Source: Dendrophyllia cribrosa | Taxonomy: Eukaryota; Cnidaria; Anthozoa; Scleractinia; Dendrophylliidae | Length of the DNA: 64,000 bases | Assembly (NCBI GenBank): GCA_024195265.1 | Contig: JAJLRJ010000013.1 | Span: 12,909,322 to 12,973,321, forward strand | Direction of reading: 5' to 3' | In this document: positions 26,919-41,900 of the stretch, one piece after another | How the letters are laid out: each line of letters opens with the position of its first letter | Position numbering within the stretch: position 1 is the stretch's first letter | Notes under the pieces: generated by a model | What the model saw: the letters and a program-made list of their open reading frames with translations, nothing else | The model's database searches: none | What the model was told of the DNA's origin: nothing | Made by a program: the position numbers and the translations under genes

Positions 26919-29900
26919 CTGAAATGCAACAGAACACAGGCTACTGTCAGATGCCACCGTAAAGGGATTCAAAAGCTGTCATTTCGAGCGCTAGCCCTTC
27001 ATCAGAGCGAATCCAGGAATTGTGGGTTGTGTGTGGTGAGTTGTATATCAAATGGTGGAGTACGCTATTGGCAACGTGAAAAACAAGTTAGAATAAATCA
27101 GTTAAATGTAAAGCGTTCCTTTATTCTGTGGGAATTAAGAGTGCCTATTTGGAAGATAAATTTTTGCTCTAAATTTTGATGGCTCTCCGTGCTAGCGTGG
27201 TGTAGGGAAATGCTTCAGATCGCAGATTGGGATGGTTGTAAAAGTGCATAGCATTGGTGCTGAATTACATTCATTTGATAACGATCATTCGTTCATCTTC
27301 TGAATCCCCCCTCTTTTCAATGTTGGAACCTGGAAAAACAATTACGCATTAAAAAAGTCCAGACCACTTATACGCAACATTGTAAAAGGGGTTAAGGGAG
27401 AGAGAGAGATGAATAATGAAAACTGCCAATTTGGACAGGAGTGGTTGGCAAGGGCTTAGGGCTGGTTCCCACTAGCGAATTAATTGGAAGCGGACTCGAA
27501 AGCGTAAGAAGCCTTACGTTCTAGTGTAAATACAAAAACGGAGTCGAAATCGGAATCGGAAAGATCAGAAGGTTTCCTTTTTCTTCCGATTCCGCTTCTG
27601 CTTCTGTCGCTTATTATCCGCCTACGTCGTTTCGATTTTCACTAGATCGTTCTCGCCATTCCGATTCCACTTCCGATTCTATCACTTCCGTCGCTAATGG
27701 TAACCAGCCTTAATAGAATAGCATTAGCAGGGAGCCTCAGAAAGGTGTACATACCTTGATCTCCAAGTAATAAGAGTCTCTTGCACTCTTTTTAACCCCT
27801 TAATCCCCAACATTAAAGTACAAATTCTCCTTTCTTGTCCCCAAACATTTCTTATAGGAGAAGTTGGGAGAAGCTGTTAAAATATCACGATACGATCTGC
27901 CTGGTTTCCATATGATCGCTACGATCGCCGAAAAACGAGACCGGCGATCGTAGCGATCATATGGAAACCACTGTTCGGCGATCGCAGTGATCGCGATCGC
28001 TGGGCGATCGTAGCGAGCGTAACGATCATATCGAAATCACTTTCATCGATCGTGGCGATCGAAGCTATCCCACAAAGCATTGCAGTATCGCTTTATGTAT
28101 CCCAGAGTCCTCCTGTGTTTTTCTGCGGTCGATCCTAAAGATCATATGGAAACCAACACGATCGTTACGATCGCTACGATCGCCGGTCTCGTTTTTCGGC
28201 TATCGTAACGATCGCAGCGATAGTAGCGATCATATGGAAACCAGGCTATAACGAGCCGCGATCCTATTTATGGATCGACGGCGTTCGTATTTAAAAACAA
28301 CTTCGTCGCCCTAAAATGTTCGTGGTCGATTTTGTCGTCAAACCTCTGCCAGACTTCATTTCACTTGCCATATGATTAAAAGCGCCCAATTTTCAACCTT
28401 TTCCGGCCGATGAAAAGCGTAAAGTTGCTTTTATATGCGCTACATAAAGCGAACACTTCGCGACATTGCACCCACGAGTACGCACCAGTCTTCGACCGAA
28501 GTGCGCGATATAGGTGCGCGTTAATGCATATGACGTAATACAAGATGGCGCCGAAAAGGTACACGAATGACGAAAAAGATCGCCACTTGGTGTCACAGGA
28601 AGCCCAAGATTAGGATGCGTTCTCCTAACGTCGAACGCAACAAGCTTTAACAATATTTTAACAGTCATTTTTTTTCTAACACTTTCTGATGCGTAGGTAA
28701 CACTACAGTTTCAGCTCCATTTTAACTTTGGAATAATTGCTAAAAAGTGAGGACAAAACAATAAAATGTTAAAAAGCACAGAAAACGTTTGAAAACTCAC
28801 CACTATCCTGGATAATCTTTTTGAGGTAGTCTGCCATAAGGTTACGCAGTGCCCTTTTGTAAGGTCTGCCCAGTCGGTGAGGGAACACTATGGATGTGTC
28901 CACAACTTTACTATGAATCAACTGAGAAGAGAGAGCATCGCAGCACATTAATGTAATAATGCTTATCAACAGTTACTAAACATTAGGTAATTTGAGCTAA
29001 TGTACCGGTGAAATCTAACCTTCAACATCCCCCCCCCGGGTAATACCAGGGCATAGCAAAGAAATATTAACTAGAGAGACAAAATAACGCCAAAAAAAGT
29101 CAAAATTTAACAAGAAAGGCAAATTTGATGAACTGTAATCAGCTTCCATCCTTGCAAACCTGCACTTTATCTCCAAACTGCTGCTTCTGTTTTGCTCTAT
29201 AGAATCTTTTTATCCAGTAAAGTTGTATATTTGGTGGCATTTAGTGATATAAAATGGAAATAAAGTAAGCAAAATTGTTTTCATTTTGGCGGGGGTGTCC
29301 CTTAAACGAATGGTAATGTAAAAAAAAATGTAAATGTTGTTTATAGTGGACGAGGACTTAGCTAGTAGCTAATTCACAGGCACGCCACTTAAATTTTGAA
29401 ACAAATATTGCAAATAGAACATAACATGTTAAAAAAAAACCCAACTGGCAGGAGGCAGACCAGTTGGCTATTTTACAAGCGAGGAGTTGAACTCGGGTCT
29501 ACCGTGAAACAACTCCAGCTAGTGGTCAGAGCGGGACTTGAACTCGGGACCTCCGGATTTCAAGCCCAGCGCCCTAACCACTCGACCACGCTTCCTCCTT
29601 ATATGGCTTAACTATGCCTCCCTATTATGGCTTTACTGTAATCGTGGAAAATACCTTGGTTGCCTTGAGGTCACTTTCCAAGCTATGTCCAACCAATATG
29701 GTGTCCTTATGGATCATACTCAACAGCACTGCTTGTACTTCACGGATAGTTGTAGTCACATCACGCAACAATTCTTCTGTTACTCCACTGAACCTAATTT
29801 AACAAGTGTGCACACAGCTTGTCAAGATTAGCCAGCATAACAACTGGTGCCTACAGGAGGGTGGAGGGGAGGGGTGAGGGGAGGGGGGGAGGGGGGGGAG

Positions 29901-32900
29901 GGGGGAGGGGAGAGTGGAGGGGAGGGGTGAAACAGAGGGGCACCCGACCCTTATGGCACTGGCTGTGAGATGCTTATCATAAGTCCTTTTAGGGTTGGAG
30001 CCGATTACTAAGGGCGTTCCTGCATTTTGGGACCATGGATGGTAAAGAGCGCTCATCTCCCACCAATTTGGCCCGGGTCCAGTTCACAGACTCCACAGCA
30101 TATGTGGGTGGAGTTTGTCCGTTTTTTCCTCCCTCAAAAACCAACATTTCTAAATTCCAATTCAATCTGGAATTCGAGAGCCACTGGTTTGTCAGTCACA
30201 AGACTGTTAAGTGTCACCCTTGTTAAACAAAGCCAATTTATTTATTTATTTATCTATTTATTTTTATTTGATAATTTAAAGATTTTAATATGGCAGTGTT
30301 CCCAAGTAATAATACACAGTTATGTAATTTAACCAACGTTATCAACTTTTGGAACAGGTAACTCAAGGGTTAGCCCACAAAATAATAATTATGACAACTA
30401 TATGACCCGTATAGCCCTGCGAGCCTTTTCTTTGCAAAACCATTGATGAAAGTCCCGTATGAGGGCAGTTCGAATTTGTGCGAGCGGGGTGCGGGAGTGG
30501 GGCCGGAAAAAGCCGTACGGCCATACTACAAAAACGTACGGCCTCGCGTGTTAAAATTTCAAGCAATTTTGTCTCCAAATTGATCATATGATAATATACT
30601 TATTAACAAAGTTAGGTTGGGCTTGCGCCATCACCTCAAGCCAAATATTTTCCCATACAGCCCTCCAAATTAGTCAATAAGCACATATTAACACACCTCC
30701 AACCGACAATGCGAGTCAGTTGATAACACACTTAACTATAATTTACATCAAATTCGCTCTGACTTTGGGCTTGCGCTCGAAACGCCATCTTTTTAAATAT
30801 TTTTACGGTGACCAATTTGGCTTATAAACTCAGTTGAGAAAACCAAATGTTCATGTTTCTCTCCCCCACCGACGCGGCACCACAGTTTCCTTAGAAACTA
30901 CTAACCCCTTTATTGCTGCGGAACGAGCGCAGCGAGTGAGCAGCAACATAATCAGGATTTAAGAGAAATATATGAGAAAAAAATATAAGCTCTAGAGGAA
31001 AAATCTCGAATTGATCGCTTTTTACCAAAATTCACTGCGCCACGAACACATTTTGGACCAGAATGCACTGCGCCACGAACAATAGCCTTGCTTGCTGCTT
31101 CAAGTTGTTGGCTGCGAGATTTGTATTATTTTGGTCCAACATGTCCCAGTCGTCTTCGGAACTGAAGTGTCGAAGACTACCGCGAGTTGAGCGAGGACTG
31201 TGAGACATGGTGATAGGACCGTTGGATAGCAAAGAGATTTTCGAAGATTGTACGGAATAAAAGACAAATTTATTTTGAAATCAGTCCGACAGCGGTCGAT
31301 GAGACCATAGTTAACTATGATGAGACTGAGCTGAGCGCGTGGGGACGCGAAACCTGAGCTGAGCGCGTGGAGACGCGAACACGATACGGCTAGCTAGTAA
31401 CGCAACATATTCATTATCAATAATTAAGTTAAACCTAAATTTTCACACCTTCCTCGTAGTGAACGCGTCCTTTGCTTAACAATATTCTACAGACATTGCA
31501 AGAACTTGATGCGTAAATTACAAAACAAAATTAGTCTTATCAGCTGGTGTTTTCGTCGATTCATCCCGGTTACATTTGCTTTGCTTCCCCTCAAAAAACG
31601 AAAGAGAAAATTCTGTAATACCAGCGAGGCGATAAAACAGCATTATTATAACAAATTTACCGCAGCAATTACTATCTTTTGGATACACTAGTTTGTACCT
31701 TGTATTGTAGTCAACAATGGGTCTTTCAGGCATAACAAAGGTATCATAGACTCCTTCTAAATTCCAGTTCACCACTGTAATCCGAGTCAGTTCTAGTCCC
31801 GCAGTAGTGTAACACTAAAAACACAAAAAAATGTTCAGCATGGTGGTCAAAATCAGAATTTAATATTGTGGAAAGTTCAAGCCATTAACCCTATTTAGCC
31901 GGGGGTGGGGGGGGGGGGGGGGGGGGGGGGGGGTGGGGTGGGGCAAAGTGCCCGCTCTGACTTTCAATAACATTGTTAATATTAATTAATAATTGTTAAT
32001 ATTAATTCGCTCCGACGAAGGGCTAGCGCTCGAAACGTCAGCTATTTTAATCTTTTTACGGTGGTCAATTTACCTTATCGACTCAGTCGATAAAACTAAA
32101 TTCTCGTGTTAATATTAAGGCCAATGCCACCAAAGTTTGTGACTTTCTTTTTAATTAATCTGGCAACAATTTGGTATCAAATTTCATTTTTCATGTGACT
32201 GATGTTTCCGTGACAACAAGATTTTGACATCCACATTTTTCGAAATTTGGATGTATTTCTACCTTTTTGTAAAAAAAAATGAGTTTTTTATCATAACTTT
32301 TTCATTTTTACGCCTTTTTAGCATTATTGGTGTTAGGGTTAGGCGGCTGTCAGAACTAATGACGTTATTCCTACGTCATATGACGTCATCGTCCCATTTT
32401 GCGAACCGCAAAGAAAACAGTTTTGGACGTACCATGTACCTTCCAAATTTCATTGTCATAGCTTGAATGCTTTTGAAGTTATGAAGGGGGCGCTGCCCCT
32501 CTCACCCTACCAAAGCTAAATAAGGTTAATAGTTCAGAAAAAAATACCATTTCACAATCCATGGCGAATAATTTCTTTCGTTGATCGGCCAGTGGACTCA
32601 CTATGGTGGTCATAAAGCCATCAGTGTTGCTTGTATCATCGCTGACGTGAACCTTCACAGTTAAAACAAGAAATGAATGAACCTTATTATTTATACAGAC
32701 AAACGCCTGTCTGTGGAGAGACAGTAGCCTGCGAGCAAACTTTCGGGCTCGGGGTTTCGGGTTTGGGGGAGCGGAGGGCGAGAGCTTGCAACGATGTCTC
32801 GGAAATTTGAATGCCGCCCCAAATACTTCCCGTGGCTCCCCGCTGTCCGAGCTGTCAGAATTTGGCCAATCAGCGCAAACCGGAACCGAGCGTTAATGTA

Positions 32901-35900
32901 AACAGACATGAAAATAAAAATAGTGTTGGTAAAGGCTGGTTTTCACTAGCGCATAAGCATAAGCACAAGCCAACATACGCAGACTCAGTAACGTGTTGAT
33001 CATTAGTGCCTATTGTTCTGTTTTGTTCAAACAATTGGAACTAATGATCAACATGTTACTGAGTCTGCGTATGTTGGCTTGTGCTTATGCTTATGCGCTA
33101 GTGAAAACCAACCTTAAAGTGCCTATGAAATGAAATTTATTTTTTGATGTATCGAAAGATTCACCTTTTTAGACCTTGGAATAAAAGGTTTAAAGTGTTA
33201 GGGACGATGCGAAATTCTTTTTTTATGGTCTCAAAGTTAGGTTGTTGGCGCTAAAAAGTGGCTCCAATTTGTGCGCGGCCAAAACCAGTGTCATATTACA
33301 CTGTGACGTAAATAGTTGTACAAACGGCTGCGGGAATATAGAAAACAAGAGAGCTGACAAGAGACTTCGCTAGAGGTGGACCAATATTATGTGGCGAGCG
33401 GCCTCAAACATACGAGATATTAGAATTCTTCGATAACAGAGGGTGTAACAAAGCTTTATTTTGCTCCAGAGGAAAATAGGCCGGCGAAATACACGAAATA
33501 TGTTCGTCGACATCGGAAAGGGTACGTCAAGCGATGTTGTTTTCAATGAAAGCGCTTATTGTTAAGATTAATATTATTTTGCAAAAGAAAATAACATTCC
33601 GGCCGGTGAGGCCGTTTAATCAAGCATAATTTTTCCAATCCATATCCTGTTTGGAAGTTCCTTCAAGCCTCGGCTCGACTGGAGAGCCGTCGAAGTCAGC
33701 GAGGCCTACAAAAATATACTGACTCGATCGGCACTGACTGGCGAGTAATATAAATGTTTATACGGTATTCCGAATTATAAAATTCAAAGTGCAGCGACGC
33801 AAGTGTTCACTGGAAGGCGTCTATTCTACGGAACATCTATCAAAAATCTACACGTACAAATGCGTAAGACTATTCGAAACAAAATACATCGCTGAATCAT
33901 TGCGTGTTCGATCAGATCAATTTTTATACAATGAAATATAAATCAGACATAAATGTAAACACGATACTTTGAACTCACTTACAAGCCGCCAAGTGGTTAA
34001 AATTTCCAGAAACGATCAATCGCTGGCAAGACACTGAACTAAGAAGCATAATTATTACGTATATACTTGAGTTCAAACATTTTGAATAAATAAATAAAAA
34101 AATACGCTATCAAGGCACCTTGCCGCTGAAAATACACCATTCACATTCAATTCAGCAAGCCGCCTGAAAAACACTACCTCGGATATGCATAACATATCAG
34201 TATAATTTAGAAACTTTCAACTAGCAAGCCGCCAAGACATATCCTTCGCATTGAAAACAGAACTTTAAGTAGACGAGCGGATTGCCCAGCCGATAAAATA
34301 AGTTCATAACCTCCACGCACGATCAATGAACTTCAGAGAAGACCGGCCGAGTCGCTAATGCGCTAATATCATGATTGTTTGTACTACAAATATATCGTTC
34401 GCGTTCGATAAACGCTAGTCAACGAGCCACTAAAAAGAAATAACAAAAACGCCTCTGCGTTCAATAAGCTTACAACTCAACTGGCGAACCACTGAGACGC
34501 TGTGCTACTGAAATGTATACCTTTCACGTTCAATAATCTAAATGATTAAAGTCCGTCTTCTTCATGTTCACTTCCTTCGCTCAAGCGGCACAGTCTGTTC
34601 GTCCCGCTACGGCAAAACTACAGTGGATACGATCATTTCAGTTGATCAAGAGTGATCCGAAACTGATCCTCTTCACCTTCAGAGGACTGTAAAGAAACAA
34701 ATTAGGCGCTGTCTGACATTTGTACAGCCAAAAACGTTGGCAAAATGACCATCACGCTAAAGGATTCCAAGGGAATTATAGCGTAAACAAACCAATGTGT
34801 CATACTATTTACGTAATTTACGTCATCACGCACGCCCACTCGCCCCCAGGCTCTCCAAAAATTGGAGCCACTTTTCAACCGAAGTGACGCATCTTCGAGG
34901 GGCTAAAAAACCGATTTTCTTTCTTCTTTCCTCGGGAAATGATTATTGTTTTCGTTCTTTGGACATAATAAACTAATGAAAAACGAAGAAAAAAAAATTC
35001 ATTTCATAGGCACTTTAACGCAACACACTTTTCGACAGCCAGACTGTCTGCTTCTCTGTTTTCGTTGTAGTGTATCGCTGGACAAAATTAAGATAAGTTT
35101 TTCCAAACTCTCTGCTTTCACCAGTCTGAAGGTGTTTCTCTTTTGAATGCGTGTTTATAATTCTGTGAATAGCAAGATGTTTATATTGAAAAGGTTTCAA
35201 ATTACTTTCGGACTTATGCAAATTGCATGCTGAGCGAACGAAAGCAAAAAATAAATCACCGGTCAAAACATTAGAGCTCTTTCGATAGTCGTTCAAATGG
35301 CTAAAAATCTTTTACCTAAACGGTCTCTAACATTAGCCGTTCAAACGGCTGAATATTTTTTCCCAACGGATAACCCTAGCTGTTCAAACGGCTGAAGATT
35401 TGTTTTTGAAACGACTCGAACGGAAAGCCCTTTATAGTATCGTTTTCGCGTGAGAGGTCACAAATGCTGGTCGATAATTTTCTCGGCTGACCCCCCAAAA
35501 AAAGCTGAAACTTCGCCGATCTTAATTCTTCATCGGCAACAAGAGCCGCAGACAGTCCAATACTTCTGGCTTCTGCTACCTGGTCGTCGATCGTCGATGA
35601 TGCTTTGTAACGGACAGACAACCAACACTGTTTGATGCTCCCTCCGTTTTATATTTGCAGCCTCGGCAGCAAACAGTTGAAATATAAAGCTTTTGCCATT
35701 GCCCGTCGGCAAAACAGCGAGGACATCACTATCTTTAAGTAGTGCTTCAACTGCTTGACATTGCTCGGGTTTCAATTCCACAGGAAACTTCAGATATTTA
35801 GAAAAATTCTCGGCACGCTTTATGAATGCAATCTTCTCCGCTCTCCGTCATTTTGTTTGTCTTGATCACGACGCGGTGGAGATGTGGAGCCACGGTGGTC

Positions 35901-38900
35901 TAGTGGTTAGTGCGTCGGACTTTCAACCTGAAGGTCGATGGTTCGAAACCTGGTCTCTGCCGTCGTGTTGTTTCCTTAGACAAGAAACTTTACTCCACAC
36001 TGTCTCTCTCCACCCAGGTGTATAAATGGGTACCGGCGACAAAAAAAAATGCTGGGGGTAACACTGCGATGGACTAGCATCCCATCCAGGGGGGAGTAGC
36101 AATATTCCTAGTCGCTTCATGCTACAGAAACCGGGTTTAAGCTCCGGCCGTTGTGAGCCTTCTGGCTCGTGTGCGCGACTTTACTTTTACGACTTTGATC
36201 ACGACGCACGAAGAATGACACCACGACAACGTCATCATCAAATTAAATTTCAACCAATCATCGTTTTCCGTCCACTTTTTGGACGGAGACATTCAAATTT
36301 CTGAGACATCGTTGCAAGCTCTCGACCCTTTCCCTCCCCCACCCCCTCCACCTCTCCCAAACCCGAGTCCGAGAGATTGCTCGCAGGCTAGAGAGACAGT
36401 GATAAAATTATTGAATTTCTGACCTAAGTGTAAAGCCCTGGTCAAATGGTGCACGATAGTCGATGCTCTCGTTTGACCACCAACTAGTATGCATTATCAT
36501 CATAATGCATTATCTATCATCATTAAAACATGTTCAAAATTTTCATGATAGTTTATCATAGTTTTGATCTTTTGACCATGCGCATGATAGTTGATGATGG
36601 TTTTTCGGTCAGCCATTGCTATCCAGAGTAGCAGGCTCAGCTGTAGCGTTACCAAAATGGTCGCAACAGTTTCTGTCGAGGCCCGAAGTGAGTTTTTCAA
36701 AAAGCTCAAATTGCACTGACTGCAAAATAGCAAAAGCATGAAGCACCGAAAGCGTGGATACTTGTACACGAATCGGGCGCAAAGCTCTGTGAGCCTCACA
36801 CGCCTGCGTGTGAGGCGAAAAAAAAAACGTTTTAGCGTCTCTCCCCAGTCCTACTCTCCGTATTCACACTCGCTTCATTTCAACAAAGACTGCGGGCATT
36901 CGTACGACCAACGCAAAAAATACAACGTTTTACAGTCTAAAATAGCACGAGCCGCTTATCATAAGTAAAATTAAATTGAATCAAATTGAATTGACTTGAG
37001 AAGGACAATGTAGAATTATATAATAAATTACGACCTATGCAAGCCATCTGGCTCGTTTATTCTGTTGAACTGGACATTGACTTAATACTGTATCTTACCA
37101 AGAAGAGAGAAAATGTGGAGAGGATCGTCCGTGGCTTGCCAACAAGCACACAACATGATGGTGGAGAACAAGGTTTGAAAGTTATCACTATGATTGTAGA
37201 TCACCCACCCCTTTTTACCAAAATTACATTGCAGAAATTGACAGTGTATAAACTACCAACTGAAGGAAACATGCCACTAGCATACAATGTACCTTGCCGA
37301 CACAGCAGCCTGGGGTGCCTGCATCTCCCTGACAGCAGGAGTAACTCTGTTCACCTGCAAAAAAATCATTTTACACCACGTCAATGATTATCTTTGTCCT
37401 GTACAAGAAGCCCAGGTCACAACAGGACTCCATAATGACAAAAATATAAGGATTTGTAAGGGATTTTATCGTGAGTTTAATAAAATATCAAAATTATAAA
37501 TAAACAGCCATTGAAGTGTTTATACACCTCATCAAATGATGTCTATCTGTTCTTTCTTGACGGCTTTGTGGCTTCCAAGTGGCATTTTAGTGAGTTTTGA
37601 TTTTCGACTGTGTGGGTGAAGTCAAAACAGAAAGCAAAACACCGTCAAGAAACAACAGATAGACATCATTTAATGAGATTTATTTATAGTTTTCAACTGA
37701 AAACTCACGATAAAATCACATACAAATCCTTATATTTTTGTGGTTTCTGGCACAATGTACATAGCGAGCTTCAGTTTAATTGCAATTGTTTGACTGTTGA
37801 CATGGACTAAATACCAAGGAATACGATCAAATATATGGATTCTCTGGTTATTTACTCACAGTTAAATATTGTAATGTTTTTATCTTCTCTACGCTGTACT
37901 TCCTTAAGTTGGTGAGTAATGTAATCAAAATATTTAAGTTGACTCGCCAACCGTTCGACAGGTTGCGTTACATTTTGCTTCATGGGTGATGTTTTACAAA
38001 GTGTTTATCTTTTGAAGTGTTTGAAGCATTTATTTTGTATTTTTCTAGCTGTTTGGTGTCAAGTGTTTAGCATAAATGTGTTTAACATTATTTTGTTATG
38101 GTTAAGGGTTTCAAGAATTGGGCTGCAAACTAATAAACCTATGTTGTAGCCAGAGTCATATTCAATTGCGACCATTCATTTACAGATGTAGTAAAGGTAT
38201 TACTTAACTTATTTCTTCACTAAGGGTTGGTCTGGTCTCCCACCCTAAACCATCTGAAATAACTTTGACCAACTTTGTCCCAGCTATCATCGCAACAATT
38301 AATTCAGAAAAAAAAACTTCACCTCTTCTCCGAAATAGTCTCCCAGCATGATATACACATTCTTCTCTGGTTAAATACTCTCCGTCTTCAAGAACCACAA
38401 ATGGCTTGCCACAGCGCCGACAAATTCTCCGTGAGGCTGAAAAATAAAAGCCATTAGTCAACAGTCAGTCAACTCTCACCTAGTGGACATGCACACCTTC
38501 AAATAATTTTATCCTTTTGCCTTTAATTTTATTGCCAGTTTTAATTTAACTATTTTCATGCATTGCCAAAGGTTTGCTAAAGTTAAATCTGCAAAAACAT
38601 TATCCACAAAGATTAATTTAAAGGTTACCCTACCCTACCCTGATTTCAGTCATTTATTGTTTTCCTTTTATTAACTTTTTTCCTTTCTTCATTTTAAATC
38701 AGTTTGGAGAACGAGAAAGACAAGCAGTTAGTCACGGCACAAGAAAGTGCAGTAAGGTTCAAACACAGTACCCCTAAAAACACATATTACTTATACTAAA
38801 ATTTAGTGCATGTGTTAAGTTCTAATAAGAAAGGGTTGTCAGGAGGAACTTCATTATTGATGGCTTCCAAAATATCCATTTATGACAACTTTTTTTGTAC

Positions 38901-41900
38901 TTACCTCAACAGAGATCGTGAAACATTTACATGCATAAATTTAGCTGCCTAATTTTAGGTGATTTTCGCAAATTCTAAACCCTGCGAAATTAACACTCAT
39001 AAGGGACCACATCATATTAGCAGTCAAGTGTGTTTTAGGCCAAAAAGAACAATAAATACTTACAGTCTTTGGAGGGCTGCTCCTTGTTTGTTTTTATAAC
39101 AGCTTTTCCTGGTGATGTAGGGCAAGCACGTGGATAGCCATTTTCAACTAAATCCTCCTCAGTCATCAAGTACTTGGAGAGAAAATCATACATCACTTCT
39201 TCTGTGAATTTTAAAAAGAAACGTTTGTTGGTCATACTACACTGCGAGGATCACAAATTTCACTCATGTTTCATCTGCAGCTCACATGTATGATTTTCAT
39301 ATATTCATATTCATAATAATCTATTTAGCTCGCACAACACAGTCAAACCTATCATACATGTACATGATCATCCAAAATAAAATAGTTATTCCAGAAAAGG
39401 TGGTTGCTCAAGACAGGTTGTTGCAGGAGGTTTGACTGAGTGTATTGCACTAATGGCTTTTTTAAATTATCTTTGACACCTGTGAGTTCGTCTGATGCTG
39501 GCCTAACAGGTTGATCTTGTTTTACAGGACTCTTAGTGCTGATCAGTACGGCTCCTGACGGCAGAGTCTTGGTGACTGCCACTCGTGTTACAGTCTCGGT
39601 TTTCACAGGTGAAGTTGTTGGTATCTCCTGTGGCTTCATTTCTCGAAGTTTCTTGATTGCGTTCACACAGAGATTCAAATAAACCTGTCGTCTGGTGCTT
39701 CGTTCATAAAGAGCTTGCTCTTCTTCCACAGCCTGGGCAACAAACAATCAGTCAAGAATAATTTATCGTTTTGTAAAGTCACATTTTTGTGTAGGGGGGG
39801 GGGGGGGGGGGGGGGGGGGGTGAGGGAGGCGTTGTTTTGTGCACTGTTGATTTTTTTATTTTCAGATTAAAAAATTGCATTCTCTTTCACCTTGTTATCT
39901 GTAGGAAGCCGGAAGTGTGGTCCTGTTAACCATGTGAAGCCTAAATAGACAGGAGTGGGTGGGTATTTGTCATGGTGGGATATACCTCAGGACTAAGCAA
40001 AATGGGTCGTATTTTCTGTAGGGATTCAATTTTTGTGATTTCTGTTAGGTAAATGGTTTCTCAAGCTTATAGTTATTGTCATAAACAACAACTGGAATTT
40101 ACAAAAAGCAAAACTGTATTATAAAATGTTTTAGCCAAAAATGCATTCTGTTGCTAAAATAATGGCCGGTTAACATTAGATCAAGTAAAAGAAATTCAAT
40201 TGGACCAAGACATTCCTGACCACCAATGCAATCTAAAAAGGTAAGCACTTTAAAACTACGATAAAAAAATACTGTTTAAAAAGGTAAGTTTTAAGACTAG
40301 ACTTAAAAGAACTAACACTAAGACTACGCTTAATATGTCCAATAGGAGCACATTTGTTTGCATGAATGGCGCCAATGTTGCAGGTAAAATCCATCTTCAG
40401 GTTGAATCAATTTTCATTATTGGTTAAATGTGTATGCAGTGTTCAATCTAGGTAAGCTAACCCTAACTCTAACAAAAGCTAACCATCACCCCTAGCGCAA
40501 AGATACAAGTAGCCAGTGGTGTAATGGTTAGCTTTGTGCTAGAGTTATTACCGATGTCTGGTGTTGGCAATATTCACATCATAATGATACTGCCAATCAT
40601 ACTACCAGTGTTACCTTTTCAAAAGCTTCTTTTTCAGTGGGATAAATTCTAAGGCACTCATCTATTATTCTGTCCAGGTACCTCTGGCGTTGATTTTGAG
40701 GCACTTTAGCCCCATATTCTACAGGTATCCTAGGTCTTGGCAAAGATCCTGCAGGGGCACTTCTCTTTACTACATGGGCAACCCTTTGTTTGGCTGGCTT
40801 GTAGCTGGCTGCTACAGCCTTTATTGGTGATTCCTATGAAACAAAAAAAAAACTACTGTAAAACAAGAGCACTTACATGTAACAAATCGTTTTTGTGGAA
40901 AGCTGTTCAGAAGACCTTTAAGTTAGTCATCTTCAAAATTCGTAATAAAATAATAAGATTAAAAATTAGAGTTTTCTTAAATAAAATGTCACCCCTGGCT
41001 AAACTTTTGCAACATCGGAAAACGAAATGCCAAAATTTATTTTCAGAGGGATACTAAATGTCATTTTGGGTATGAAATAGCTACATGTAGGGTCAACTAG
41101 GATTTTCATAAAGGTGAAAGCAGCTGGTAAATTTGGGTGACCAGGTGTAAAATCACTAAACTTCAAAAAGAACCATGCCTGGTCACACTATAATTTTGAA
41201 TGGAATAATCTGGGTAAAACATAAGATTAACTATTGACAACTAAGGGACATAAACACCAACTCTGGGGTATAGCCAGTACCCCAGGGCTCATTTGTCAAT
41301 GAGCAATAACAATAATTTCTTACCAAAACAAATGCATAAAGAATGTTGTTTGCCTGTTCCAAGTTACCTGGAATGGGATTCATAGGAGGGATGGGTTTAT
41401 ATCCAGGAGAAGGGGCACAGGGAAGGGGATGGGGTCACATCTAGAAGGAGGAGCATATATCCAGGGAGGGGGAACTTATATCAGGGCAAGGGTCATGGGA
41501 AGAGGGATAGAGGAGGGGTGGGTATATATCCAGGTGAGGGAGGATGGGGGGTTGGTTGGCTCATATCCAGGGGAAGGGTCATGGGACAAGGAATGGGCTA
41601 ATATTCAAGGGAAGAGGGATAGAGGAGGGGTGGGTATATATTCAGGTGAGGGGGGTTGGGGGGTTGGTTGGCTTATATTTAGGGGAAGGGGCATAGGACA
41701 AGGAATGGGCTAATATTCAAGGGAAGAGGGATAGAGGAGGGGTGGGTATATATCCAGGTGAGGGGGGTTGGGGGGTTGGTTGGCTTATATCTAGGGGAAG
41801 GGGCATAGGACAAGGAATGGGCTAATATTCAGGGGAAGAAGGATAGAGGAGGGTTGGGTATATATCCAGGTGAGGGGGGATGGGGGGTTGGTTGGCTTAT

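Larger units (their letters stand above)
32725..36390. mobile_element. Element with about 90-bp inverted ends enclosing a RecQ-like fragment
   Basis: TAGCCTGCGAGCAA at 32725, followed by GAGAGCTTGCAACGATGTCTC near 32790, faces the inverted copy at 36297-36390. Inside, in order, are a palindromic MITE, a 1.9-kb TIR element, a RecQ-like helicase fragment on the minus strand and a SINE. It is either one helicase-bearing DNA transposon with later insertions, or two inverted copies of a short repeat. No target duplication was identified. It lies in intron 8. Confidence 0.5.

Noticed and set aside
29523..29598. tRNA gene on the minus strand
   Set aside because: Boxes A and B are present but the acceptor stem is poor and it continues into a SINE body.
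38204..38322. C-terminal extension of exon 7 containing GWETR, similar to a REXO1 block
   Set aside because: The exon has a good donor at 38323 and exon 8 supplies the cysteine-rich block in the right phase. The extension reads into a stop and is taken as intron; the GWET likeness is probably chance.
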